64,000 nt of DNA from Styela clava. Taxonomy: Eukaryota > Chordata > Ascidiacea > Stolidobranchia > Styelidae. Position 1 is the first letter of the stretch, and every line of letters starts with the position of its first letter. A program made the translations under genes and the position numbers. The notes under the pieces were generated by a model. The model did not search any database. It was not told the origin of the DNA and saw only the letters and a list, made by a program, of their open reading frames with translations. The stretch lies in contig NC_135250.1 in assembly GCF_964204865.1 (NCBI RefSeq), positions 21,505,395-21,569,394 on the forward strand. The letters run 5' to 3'. Positions 24,892 to 36,500 of this stretch are shown here, one piece after another.

Positions 24892-26403
24892 TTTCAAGGT
24901 ATAGCATTAAAAAGGGATAGTTTATGTGTCCTTGGTGTCTGGATCGGCAACAATGACACGACGCAACAAAACTGGAATCCAATTATAGAAAAAATCAAAA
25001 GAGTAGTGAATATATGGAGAGCTCGAACTATGAGCATGCAAGGGAAAATACTGATTACTAAAAGTCTATTATTATCTAAATTGTGGTATCTTGCGGCTGT
25101 AATAACAATTCCAAATGATATCATTAAAACAATTGAGACCCTAGTATGGGATTTTGTATGGAACAACAAACAACCCACGGTAGAGAGGAGAGTCTGCTGT
25201 GCAAGGAAAGTTGAAGGAGGTCTGAAGGCCATGGATCTGTGTAGTCAGATTAAAAGTCTACAAGTTAGATGGATTTGGAAATTATTAAAAAGTGATGAGG
25301 CTCCTTGGGCAAAGAGAGCGAAACAATTTATAAATAGATACCATCCTAAAATAACAGTGACAAATTTAGAAATACTACATCTCTCTTTGAAAATTTTAAG
25401 GAATAATAACATTCCTAAGTTTTATATAAATTCGGTCAACATATTCAAGGAACTTGATGTAAAAACGAAACAAATTACCACTAAACAACAAATATATGAT
25501 CAATACATATGGTGGAATCCAGCCTTAACATGGTTGAATCAACCAGAATTTATAAATAATTGGATAAGAGGAAACATTTTAACATTTGGCCATCTGTTCC
25601 AATATGACTGTCTTGAAATAGCAATCAAAATTTGGGGCATAAACAAATGGAGTAGTATGCGTGAAAATAAAAAACTTGATTGTTATAGGAAAGTAGTAAA
25701 AGATTCTGTACAAATTTTAAAAGCCATACCATCAGGATGGGCTAATGTGTTGAATAGTCAAAGTAATGTTCAAACAGATTCCAGTTCAATATATTCATTT
25801 GAAAAACTTCCAACCACGAAATATATGTATAATCAAATTATAAGTAAAAAGATAATGGAAGTGACAAAACAAAAAGGTTTATCAATTAAGGAATATTATG
25901 GACTGGAATTTGATATTGATTGGAATAACATTTGGGTTCATGGAATATCTAAAATTGTACAAGTTTTATGTTGGAAAATAATTCATATGGCATTACCTAC
26001 TGGAAATAGAACAAGGCATTGGACAGAATATGATGATGGTCACTGTGTGTTGTGCAATATTAATATCATTGAAGACTGTAAACATCTATTTTTTGAATGC
26101 TATTATGTTAAAATATTTTGGGATTGGTGCGAGTTGCATTTTAGTGAAAATAATATTGATACCATTATTGCACAAAATACATGTGACCTGTCAGTTATTA
26201 TGATAGTTGCATGTGGAAAGGCAGCTATTTGGGAATTCAGGAATCAAATAATATTTGAAGATTTGGATAATTTCCAATCAGTTATGAGAATAATTTTTAA
26301 ATGTAAAATTAGAGGGATGCTGAAAAATATGGCATCAAATATGAAAAATAGCTTTTTGGAGGATGGAAGAATTGAAAACTTGTTAGAAAAGTCGGTAATG
26401 TCA
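24892..26403 (+). pseudogene. LINE ORF2 C-terminal part, reverse transcriptase end
   Basis: The frame is open from about 24892 to the TAG at 26403 (first ATG at 25006), roughly 500 codons. It covers the region after the reverse-transcriptase palm: an RARTMSMQGKILITKSLLLS segment typical of L1/Tx1 elements, then LSKLWYLA and the VWDFVWNN motif. A zinc-finger-like CVLC...HLFFEC lies at about residues 349-370 of the ATG-started frame. Endonuclease and polymerase catalytic motifs are missing through truncation. The long open frame implies a fairly recent insertion. It cannot transpose by itself. Confidence 0.9.
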
Positions 26404-26489
26404 TAGCTTTTGATAGTACATTTTTAAGATTGACTAGTATTGATAATATTGACTGTTTTTATAAATAAAAAAAAAAAAAAAAAAAAAAA

Positions 26490-27261
26490 GATATCGTGGC
26501 TGTTGTTCCCGAATTGTCATTCGATGGGCTTAGACGTTGATAACGCGCCTTTTAGTTTTATTGCTGAGAAAAGGCGTTTTATCATTCAGTCATTTCATGC
26601 AGATATAAGGTACCGGTATATTATATAATAATAGCCTCTGAATGAGTATAATGAATGTTTTTTTCTTGAAGAATATTTACTGTTAAGTCTGAAAGTGTTG
26701 TCTAACTTCTGAAATTGATAATAATTTAATGTCATTTGTGTTATTTAGTACAGTAATATGTGCTTTTTTATTGATTAGGCCCTCTACATTGAGTCGGTTA
26801 TTTTATGGTGATCAATAACATACTAAATATCCATATAACAGTAACAGTATATTATGAAAAAATTTTACGCCGAGTCAAGTTGCATAGTTATAAGATGTAA
26901 AATGGTCGAATAAAAATTATCTCTGGCTATTTTCTCATCTTTCCATTTAGCTATATTGTCGCAACCAATTTTGTCAGTTTACTCATACAGTCATAGTGCA
27001 CAAAAACGCGCAGCAGCCATAGTGACCTTCGATGGTCATACTGCAGTACTGGCCTGCACAAAACAATGTTTAAATTGCTTTGCAATTACTGAATATTGTT
27101 TTGTATTATTTTGTAATATTAACATTGTTTGTGGAAACAAAATCTTTTTCACTCCTTTTTAATTTATATTTTAAATTTTATACCACATGGCACATTGTGC
27201 TGTTTTCGCGCAACCTATTACTGATAACCTATTATTCAAAAATACCATCTCAATTTTATAG
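26490..27261. other. Putative transduced sequence between two poly(A) tracts
   Basis: AT-rich sequence with no recognised gene or LINE homology. A source locus elsewhere in the genome would have a full-length LINE directly upstream of this sequence. Confidence 0.6.
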
Positions 27262-27294
<33 letters not shown>

Positions 27295-27575
27295 TACTGT
27301 GATAGAAGCAGCAGTGAGTCGAATTGACTTGGTACCTGGTACTGAAATTTGCTGGGACAATAAATAAAATATCCAATCACAGCAATAGAGCCTGGCACAT
27401 TATTAATAAGTTTGTACCCGGTATACCGTACTTATGAAAAGTTTTTTTTTGTTTAATTAGGAGATTGAGTTATCGTATTCAGTCTTACATCAAACTATAA
27501 TGCTAAATGAAAAATTTGAAACTTTACAGAATTATATTGGGCATGGTCTAGCTCACTAGTCTATCTAAAATAAGT

Positions 27576-28274
27576 ATGGCTCTTTTATATGTTGTTGTCG
27601 CTCGTGAGACGACAATTCTTGCCAAATGCGCAAGTTGTGCTGGCAATTTTGACGAAGTCACGGACCAGATACTGAAAAAGATTCCAGACAAGGATACAAA
27701 AATGACATATTCGCAAGGAAATTATTTATTTCATTATGTAAGAGAAAATGGAATTGTATATTACGCCATAACAGAAGATGAATTTGAGCGCTCGAAGGCG
27801 TTCCAATTTCTGGGAGAAATAAAAAGAAAGTTTCAGAGAAACTATGGAGATCTTGCTTTGACAGCTTTACCATATGCGATGGATAATGAATTTTCGCGGG
27901 AACTGTGGTCTCAAATGCAAAAGTATTCCAAACCTGTCGTGGAATCCCCCGAGATTTCAAAAGTAAAACAAGTCAACGATCAGCTTGATGAATTAAAGGG
28001 TATAATGGTGAAAAATATTGATAGCATAACAGAACGCGGAGAAAATCTCAATCTACTTGTGGATAAAACAGAAGATCTTAGCCAATCATCTGTCACTTTC
28101 AAAAAACAAAGCACTAACCTAGCTAGGAAGCTATTTTGGAAAAATGTTAAAATAACAATCGTCCTGATTGTTGTTGCAATAATAGTCATATATTTTTTGG
28201 TTTCTGCGGGTTGTGGAGGACTAAGTTGGCCAAAGTGCGTGGGGAAATCTAATAATGGTTCAAGAATTGATTGA
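27576..28274 (+). CDS. VAMP7: VAMP7, longin-type R-SNARE
   Basis: Tail-anchored R-SNARE acting in fusion of late endosomes, lysosomes and secretory lysosomes. The 232-residue protein has an N-terminal longin domain (about 1-118, with TILAK, YSQGNYLFHY and FLGEIKRKF), an R-SNARE motif (about 128-188) whose central Arg lies in ITERGENL, and a C-terminal membrane anchor (about 190-212, TIVLIVVAIIVIYFLV) followed by a short CGG..WP.C tail as in vertebrate VAMP7. Length is close to the usual 220. The ATG opens the longin fold directly and fits MAxL. The whole coding region is one exon, while vertebrate orthologues are split into many, so it is an intron-loss allele or a functional retrocopy; no 3' poly(A) or target duplication was seen to favour the latter. 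Confidence 0.95.
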   Translation: MALLYVVVARETTILAKCASCAGNFDEVTDQILKKIPDKDTKMTYSQGNYLFHYVRENGIVYYAITEDEFERSKAFQFLGEIKRKFQRNYGDLALTALPYAMDNEFSRELWSQMQKYSKPVVESPEISKVKQVNDQLDELKGIMVKNIDSITERGENLNLLVDKTEDLSQSSVTFKKQSTNLARKLFWKNVKITIVLIVVAIIVIYFLVSAGCGGLSWPKCVGKSNNGSRID

Positions 28275-29459
28275 ATTTATTATTTGATGATTCGTGTAGT
28301 GAGTTTGTCATATAGTTTGCCAAAGTTTGGTATTAGTGATTTGGGTTATTTTTTTTTCATGCATTTTGAAGTCAAATTTTTGTTTTTTGATAATGGTTCT
28401 AGTTTTGTGTTGTGCATTAAGCTGAAAATAGTGGTTATAAACTGAACCTATGAATTGGTGAATTCTCTAAGTTTGTTCAATACCTCTGCTAGAGCGGACT
28501 TTTTCATTTATAGTTTTTGAGTGATACAAAAGTGCCGTCAAACTATTAAAAGGCAGATTTGGAGTATGAGTTTTACTTAACAAATACGGTTATTCTTCAA
28601 TGATTTTCACCAATGAGTCATTTCCTGACTTCGTTAATGTACAAGCATATATTGGGAAACACTTATCAATTTGGTTCTGTTAAATACTGGATATTCGTTA
28701 GTCGTACATGTTATTTTTTTTGATGAGTTTCATTCACTTGCCTTGAGTAGCTCTTATTGTATTATATTTTTTCATCAACCTGAATTGTCATTATGGTTTC
28801 ATGTTGGACGAATAAATAAATCATGCTAGAAACTGTGGCTGATTAGGTATTCCCCATTTACCATACCTAGTCTAATATTTACTGTTAATTCATTGCATTG
28901 GTCTGTTCAATCTGTTTCAATGTATTTGAACAACCCTTGCACGCAACTATCTCCACAAAAATTGATATTGTGTTTCATGTGTAAAGTAAGCAGTGGTGCA
29001 ACGATAATTAGACTCTTGGCACAATGCATGACAGAAAGTTTATTTTAAAAGTTCAGGAAATGATAATCCTTCATATTTTTGATAAGTTTGTTTTGTTGTA
29101 TTTTAGGGTATGATAGTTTTTAGTTGTGTCCTTTTGTTATGTCTCATTTTCACTCCATTAGCTGTATATTTTTTCTGTCCAGTGATCATATGATAAATAA
29201 ATATAACTTGACAACCCTTTTTAAATCGAATTTCCACGAATGGACATATTCTACTAACATGAATGACTATTCAAAACTGTGTAAAATTACCATATAAAGC
29301 CCCAATTTTGATGATTCTGGGATTTCGGAAATATATTCATTTGTGAATTTCATATACTCTGAATTGTTTGGACTCCTCTGAATTGCTCTCATGCGCTTGA
29401 AACATAGCATTGTTTATCTCACTTGACTGTTTTATAAATGAATATGTCTGCAGTTATGC
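28275..29459. other. VAMP7 3' region and spacer
   Basis: No gene is seen. Tandem AATAAATAAA at 28811-28820 and another at about 29193 are candidate polyadenylation signals for VAMP7. Confidence 0.55.
28811..28820 (+). terminator. Polyadenylation signal, VAMP7
   Basis: Overlapping AATAAATAAA about 540 bases after the VAMP7 stop. Confidence 0.5.
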
Positions 29460-29892
29460 CAGGGGGGGCCAACCTGTCTTTGACTGAGATTGACTTAATT
29501 TTTCACAATATCTTGCGATTGACTGATGGATAATAAAGTCACACACAAAAATGAACGAGTACTAAATTTAGAACTGAACCTCAATAAGGATGTTCCGCTT
29601 CAAATCCCTGAACACCAGACACTAGAGCTGCTTGTGGATATAGCCATCCTAATTATCCCCTGCCTAGACTGGAACCCTGTTCACCCCCAGATTCTTAAAA
29701 AAGCCCGTGCGGGATTGCTCTGGTATGGTGGGCTCAGTTTTGACAGATACCACACAAGAACCTGCTGCTTAATAATGTTCATGTTTAAATGAGTGATGCT
29801 TGGATATTGGTTAAACACATATTCCTTGCAGGCATGTTGATAAGCACGGTCGACAACTCAAGACGTGGCAATCGTCCTGTTGGTCACCCCTG
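29460..29892. mobile_element. hAT-type MITE, 433 bp
   Basis: Ends are CAGGGGGGGCCAAC and, inverted, CAGGGGTGACCAAC. Flanking 8-mers AGTTATGC and AGATATGT match at 6 of 8. The open frame inside it (29526-29792) has no recognisable domain and is taken as chance. Confidence 0.75.
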
Positions 29893-30577
29893 AGATATGT
29901 CATAGAAGTTTTTTTTGAAAGCTGTGCGACTGTGCTAAAATTCTTCTTTTTAAATCCATTAAGTTAAATTATTAATACAAGTGTTGTAGCATTTTGTAAT
30001 ACTCTTTATTTGTGCCTTAGTTATCTTATAATGGGTTTTAGTAGATATGGTATAAATGTAAATGATTTGAACCAAAATTCATACTAATGCTTATTTGAAT
30101 GAGACAGGTAATCTAAATGCTCAAAAAAGGTTTACTGAGAGGCATCAGACTCTGATATAAATTAGATTTTATTTTATTGAAGTTGTTGAAAATTTGAAAT
30201 TCTCAAATCGCAAGTTCAATCTTTTTTCGTTAAGTGTTCACTGCAAATTAATCATCTTTCTTTAGTGTCATGAACAATCAGTGTTGACTTCAATTCGTTA
30301 AAAATTCATGATATACAAGGAATTTTTTTTTTGTGGAAATTCTCTGCTGTAAATTAAAACTAAATTCTTCAAGGCTGCTTATTTAATACAGGGATGTATA
30401 AATTCCAAAATCTGTTGCCCATTTTCAATATCTCAAATCGAGGGGTATTTTTTATCAGTACTATAATATAGAAATAATGAAGTTACATTGTGTACTATCA
30501 TTGCAAATATCATAAACATACTTATATATAATGTTGCTTTTTTATATAGCACTTCAATAAAAGTAGAATAAATCAAA
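29893..30577. other. Upstream region of the inositol monophosphatase gene
   Basis: AT-rich, no gene. A TATATAG acceptor-like site at about 30544-30550 lies 27 bases before the start codon and could serve 5' UTR or leader splicing. Confidence 0.4.
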
Positions 30578-31417
30578 ATGGATTCTGAAGATTTTCAATT
30601 AGCAGAAGAATATTTTGCATTTGCTATCGAATTGGCAAAAAAGGTTGGCCCAATGATCCGGGATGCTTTTTACTCGGAAAAAGAAATATTGACAAAATCT
30701 TGCACAACAGATCTTGTGACGGAGACTGATCAAAATGTGGAAAAAACAATTTTAGAAGCAATAAAGAATTCTTACCCTAAACATGATTTCATAGGCGAGG
30801 AGTCTGTTGCGGGCGGACTAAAATGTAATTTAACGGACGCTCCTACTTGGATTGTAGATCCTATTGACGGAACAACTAATTTCGTTCATCGATTTCCATA
30901 TGTTGCTGTATGTATTGGGTTCGTCTGGAAAAAAGAACGTCTTTTTGGTGTAGTTTATAACCCGATTTTGAATGAGATGTTTACAGCATTCAAAGGTAAA
31001 GGAGCTAATTTGAACGATAAAAAATTAAAAGTTTCAAAAGAACAGGATTTGGGGAAAAGTATGATAATGACTGAATGTGGTTCGAGTCGAGATCCAAAGC
31101 ACTTAGATAAAATCTTTAAAAACATGCAATCTGTTATCAGTGCCCCTGTACATGCTATTCATAGCCTTGGAAGTGCAGCTTGCAATATTTGCATGGTTGC
31201 CCAAGGGGGAGCAGAGGCATATTATGAATTTGGCATTCATTGTTGGGATTATTGTGCTGCCGGAATCATTGTGGAAGAAGCCGGTGGTGTAGTCATTGAC
31301 ACTCAAGGTGGTGAATTGGATCTTATGAGACGAAGAATAATAGCGGCAAACAATATGTCAGTGGCAAAAAGTTTGTCAAATGTGATTGTGGAACAAATGG
31401 AATTACCTAGAGATTAA
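30578..31417 (+). CDS. IMPA1: Inositol monophosphatase
   Basis: Mg2+-dependent, lithium-sensitive cytosolic phosphatase that releases free inositol from inositol phosphates and so feeds phosphoinositide resynthesis. The 279 residues match the family length (277 in vertebrates). Metal-site residues are visible: Glu74-Glu75 in FIGEES, Asp94, Asp97 in the signature WIVDPIDGTTNFVH (91-104), and the second signature WDYCAAG...EEAGG near residues 221-236. The ATG is followed by an N-terminal helix aligned with the family. It is encoded in a single exon, unlike vertebrate genes, as is VAMP7 just upstream. The gap between the two (2.3 kb) is too long for a typical operon. An AATAAA lies at 31486. Confidence 0.95.
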   Translation: MDSEDFQLAEEYFAFAIELAKKVGPMIRDAFYSEKEILTKSCTTDLVTETDQNVEKTILEAIKNSYPKHDFIGEESVAGGLKCNLTDAPTWIVDPIDGTTNFVHRFPYVAVCIGFVWKKERLFGVVYNPILNEMFTAFKGKGANLNDKKLKVSKEQDLGKSMIMTECGSSRDPKHLDKIFKNMQSVISAPVHAIHSLGSAACNICMVAQGGAEAYYEFGIHCWDYCAAGIIVEEAGGVVIDTQGGELDLMRRRIIAANNMSVAKSLSNVIVEQMELPRD

Positions 31418-33583
31418 TGTCAGAGCGGTTAAGCCTGATGAAAATTTTGGCGGACCACCTTCATACAAAAGAACTAAGCTTATGAAATAAAAGTATACGT
31501 GTTAGGAAATTCATGTTGACATTATACTAAAAAATGAAAGTTTGCTATTTAATGCGAGATCTGTATTTGTTGGCTGGCCATCTGTTCCCATATTGAAGAT
31601 ATGGTCGACACCGACACACGTAACGTGTTTCTTACATCCAGCCTACCTCGATTTTGTAGTTATCAATATCGAAAAACCAGGCCTCACAATAATAAGATGT
31701 TGAGAAAGGTAACAATGGCTGTAAGCCTTCTGTCTCTAGTCTGGGTATTGATTGATGTTTGACTTTGTTGGTGTTTATTTTACCATAACGAATTGTTTTA
31801 CCCGATGTGCTTACTTCATGATTATCCTGATTCTGAAGTATAGAATTAGCACTGACCGGTTATCTACGAGCCAGTAGTGGAGCAGTCACGTTCTCAGCGA
31901 GAATCATTTTGTTCGAGATCTTATTCGGACTGATGTGAGACTTTCAAATGCAGGCATAGAGGAAACAATTGGCCCAGCATTATTGCGACCTGATGACATG
32001 GGAATAGCTTGTGAAGTCAGACATACTGCTGAAATGCATTGTGTTTGTCTGGTTTGCTGTTGGGGGCTGTTTTTAAGTCGTTTCAGTATAAAACATTTAA
32101 TATTGGAAAAAATTAAATTGAGCACTTCACTTGAAAACCGAATTCTGTTAAACATTCTATATTGCTCATCCCTAACTGCTCAGTTCTGTAGTAGCCTATA
32201 CACAGATTTTTCTATACTGTTTCATTTTCAAAACTTTGAATTTTATTGTTTTATACTGAAATAAAAGTTTTGCTTAGAATGAATTGTTAAATTTTGCTAC
32301 AAAAATTGTTAATCGATTAACTATAGTGTAATTTGCGTACTAAATATATGCAAATCTTTTTTGTAATTTGGAATTGTAGGGTATATTATATTTTTTGCTC
32401 TATTCAGGTAATATATTATTAAATCACAGTTCAATTTTTTATGAGTGAAAAAAGCTGCTTTTATTATTTTAATTGTATTAAAACAATTGTATTCAAGATG
32501 CTTAATTGATCTGTTATGCACCAACATCTGTTTTTTGATCTTCCCAGTTCTGTTTATTGGTTATCTTTTTGAAGTCATGAATAGAATATGGAATAATTTT
32601 TGAGAAAAAAATTAGCAATATATTATTTGTATGTAGTAGATGGTTGAATCTCAGATATATCAGTGCTTTAATGTAGGACTAATTTACTATAGACACAGAC
32701 TCCAGGCTACGGGTTTTGAAAATTTCAGCTTTGAACTCGAAGAAAATCAAATTTTGAAAACCAAACACTTTGCATATGCAAGCTTTCTGTAAAAGGCCGA
32801 TAAAATTTATACTCTTCAAGTTTATCTGGAAAATTATGATTTCTATCATCATCAAAAGTCTGAAATCCCAACGATAGGAAAATCAGAATTTTGATTTCAG
32901 CTCTGGGGAAATACGACTCCACCTTCACAGCCCTAGTGGTGGTATACATTGTAGAATATTTGTATACTATTTGTTTGTTATTCTGCTATCTAAGATTAAT
33001 TTCATTCGATTATTCGTCATTGTTCAATAATGTTAAAAAATTATAATTCTGCTATATCTGCTGCGCAGTGAGTCAAATGGAATTTTTCGAATCAGAAATC
33101 TATGTAAGAATATTTAATATCTAACCCTGGACTGGGTTAAAGTTGGTTAGGTAATTTAATCAATTTGGGTCCTGATAGTTGCTTTCTTATGACTGTGATG
33201 CGTAAGCGTAGACTTGTTATGTTATGGCGCATCACAGTCCACACATGCCATGCCCCCATTTCACCCAGAGTAAAATGGGTAGGCAAAAGCGAACCGGTAA
33301 GATTCTGGTCATACGAAAAATAGTGGCTGCTAGTGTATCAGTGTCGCTTAAAGTTAAATCGTAGATGCTTTCGAACAAAAGCCTGATAAGCTACAAAGTT
33401 TGTGTGCTTGCAATAATATTTCATCATTTTCATGCAAGAGTCTTTCGGCCCCTATTTCTTTATCTCATTTATGCTCTTGGCGTTAAGAATAATTGTATAA
33501 AATTATATCCATGACGCTTTGATTACTCAGTAACCTATTTACTCACTTTATATTTTGTATTATTCAACTAGATTACTATAATA
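31418..33583. other. Spacer between IMPA1 and GTF3C3
   Basis: No gene is supported. 32720-32935 belongs to a dispersed repeat ending in CTTCACAGCCCT. 33235-33310 resembles the tail of the tRNA-derived SINE (CCCAGAGTAAAATGGGTAGGC). Confidence 0.5.
31486..31491 (+). terminator. Polyadenylation signal, IMPA1
   Basis: AATAAA 69 bases after the stop codon. Confidence 0.7.
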
Positions 33584-36500
33584 ATGAATGACGGACACGG
33601 GAATCCTCAGCAAAATATATCATACTCAACATTCCCTGGTAATCTGACGACATCTGATTCACATTCATTGCATGGACAAGAATGTGATCCCCCGTTGATG
33701 CAGACAACTGCGTCATGGGTTCCTGGACAATCTGCTTTTGGTATGTTGACAAATTTTTATTCATTCTCAGAAAAGAGTTGAAAGCTAAAGTGGAGCTTTT
33801 AACTTGTTGGTGTCGCGAGTTAAAGATCTGGTAAACCTACTGTAATCTGGTAAAACTACTGAGCTCTCCTCAAAGGAAAGGTGTGAAATGCTGCATATAA
33901 GGAAAACAATGTCTTTTGTTTCATTAGTAAAAAACATCATTTTTATTAGTAAAAAAAATTATTTTTAGATGAAATGGACGCTGACCAGACTGGGGGTGAT
34001 TTTTCAATTTCAACATCATCAGTATATTGTCAATCGATGTCTCTATTACAGTCGCCTCCGGCGACACAACGTAGAAGCGAAGGATTTTCCGCAAAAAGTC
34101 CAGTGTTCCCCCACACCGAGATTCAGACCCCACCAGTCCATGTTGATGCTGATACAACAGGAACATTTCATCCTCTAACTCCTTTGACAGATATGCAACA
34201 GCTTACAGACTTGCAACCTGTTACTCCTTCAAGAATAAACGATTCTCCTCGAAAGCTTTGTGGTAGATGCAGAAATTTTTACATAAGTCTTCTATTTTTG
34301 AATATTCACGATATTCGTAGCAAAAACAATCAAGGATTCAATCTTGAGATAGTTTTTATACTCAATATTTTAAATTCCCAATTTTAAGTGTAATTCAGTA
34401 AACTCACATTAGACAAATTGTCATTTTTAGCAATTGAATTCTAACAGTGAGGCTAAAAATTTTGTTACTGTTGAGATCCTAATTTGAATTTATTGTATAA
34501 TACACTTAAAACTTATCCAATCTACATTATTTTTCAACATCATTATACAATTAAGTGTTGAACATTCATGAATTTATTATATTCCTCATTACTTATCGAT
34601 CTTTATCGATGAGTATGTTGATTGGTATTTGTCTGTCTGTCTGTATGTTTGTTTGTCTGTTAGATGCACGCGATATCTCACGAAAGAGAGGTTGAAACTG
34701 CTCCAAATTTTGCATGTGCATTCATCATATCTCGGACCAGAAGCCTATTAATTTTGGATAAATTATGTCGTATAATTAGCGAGTTATTTATTAATTAGTG
34801 ATGGGACACAAGATGTCACTATGGAGTAAGAGCGCTGTTTTGGGGGATCCCCTAACTTTAATACTTTAACATACTTGAAAGTTAACACTTTTTTTCAAAA
34901 GTTTCTTATGAGTTAAACCAAAGACTGTTAGGACTGTTATATTATTATAGACTGTGGATCCATGAGTTGAATTAAAATTATCTTCTGTTCAGAGGACATA
35001 TTTTTGTTTAAATTAATGCCGGTTTTCTGATCTGACAGGCATTCAAGATAAAGCAGAAGATGGTGATAAAAATACTCATGTCGACCAACCTCCTCAAGTA
35101 ACGCCGGCTCGTCCAGTAACTGAGATCCATTCCTTCAAGTCTCCACCCACTCCGTTTCGTCTGGTTGCTCCCGATGGTACAGAATTTCGACCAGTTATAT
35201 CGAAAAAGGGAAACGGTCGAATCTCAATCACTTATCCATTGGATATGTTGGCATCATTTAGACAAGGTAATCAACTTTTTTAAATTTTGAATTCTGATTT
35301 AAAATATTCCGTTCTTTTGAGAAATGGTAGCCTTTTACTTATTACTAGATAACAATGGCTGCTTGTTGTATAAATTTTGGGTGTTATATAAAAAGAAAAA
35401 TTATCAATATTAAACTTTTTGCAAATGTTCTCTTAAATATGTCATATTTACTCAGATAAATCAGTTTTTTGTTTCGAGAAATATTATCACTTTGTCTAAC
35501 TTGGTCCAGGAAATACTGAAGTCATAAATATCATTTTAGACTGTGATGCATTATTTTCAGATCCTACATTATTGTCGAGTTCATCTGCAGCCTCAATGGA
35601 CTGCTTCTCGCAGGTATTTACTTTTCACTAGTTTCTTGAAGTGTTGCAGACACTTGAGTCATTGACTCAACTCAAGTCACCAAAATCAAATATTTTTAAT
35701 GAATAACGGATGATTTTAATCTATATTCAAGTTGAGCCCCCCGGGGGTTCGATACTCTCTTCGAAAATTTCCTTTTTCCCTTTCGAGCTTCTGTATAAAA
35801 TTTAGACTTGAACTATTTGTGAGTTGGAAAAATTTTGACTTGAACTCCAGTAAGTTGGAAAATACAACTCTAATTAAAACATGTCGAACTCTGACCCCAT
35901 AGCCCTTGTGGAAATTTGCATTGTCTGTATGCACATCAATGCAGCAAACCTACCTAAGTTTATATTATAGGTCGTGCATTGATATACTATTTGTTAGACT
36001 TTGTGTACTTTAACAAAGTCTTTATTTGTTCTGCTGTTATCTGACCCTTGTAGTAATTGTTCTATTATTTTGCAGTTTTTGATGCATCCTGTGTTACCGA
36101 AAGTACCAGATAGTTCTCCTGTATCAGAAAATTCACAGTCAAAACCGGTTCTTTCGACCGTTTCTGAATCACCGGTAAGCAGTTGTTGAAGTCAAAAAAA
36201 AACTTTTTTTTGTTAAATGAATTTTGAAATTTGTCGAATGGTGGATTTTGAGTCATATCCATTTTCTGTTGTTTATCTTATCTACTGAATGTGATTTGGT
36301 ACTGCATTGACTTGACTCGACTTCCAACTTGAGATTCTGATGACTCATGCCATTTTGCCTTTCAATTTTTTTTTTTTTGTTACTCACTGCGCCGGGTTTA
36401 AATCTTATTCCCATCACCTCAATCAAGGTGTTATAAATTAAGTAGCCAATGCCGAATTAGAGAGATTCGGGTTCTTCCAATATAAAGTAGCTACTTACTC

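Larger units (their letters stand above)
24892..27292 (+). mobile_element. 5'-truncated L1/Tx1-type LINE with probable 3' transduction
   Basis: The insert lies between perfect 13-bp duplications. It begins inside ORF2, as expected for incomplete reverse transcription. The coding part ends at 26403. A run of 23 A at 26467-26489 follows AAT-rich sequence, then comes 772 bp of non-LINE sequence (26490-27261), then a second run of about 31 A (27262-27292) touching the right duplication. The simplest reading is read-through of the element's own poly(A) site and use of a downstream one, carrying flanking DNA along. No AATAAA is seen just before the second tract. Alternatives are a long 3' UTR with an internal A-run, or a nested insertion. 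Confidence 0.88.

Noticed and set aside
29526-29792. 88-codon open frame
   Set aside because: Lies wholly inside the hAT-type MITE at 29460-29892 and shows no family likeness.
27576-31417. VAMP7 and IMPA1 as an operon
   Set aside because: They are 2.3 kb apart with polyadenylation signals and a MITE between them.
34631-34670. (GTCT)n tract as an independent microsatellite locus
   Set aside because: It is part of the ACTTATCGATC MITE, which has the same tract in its other copies.
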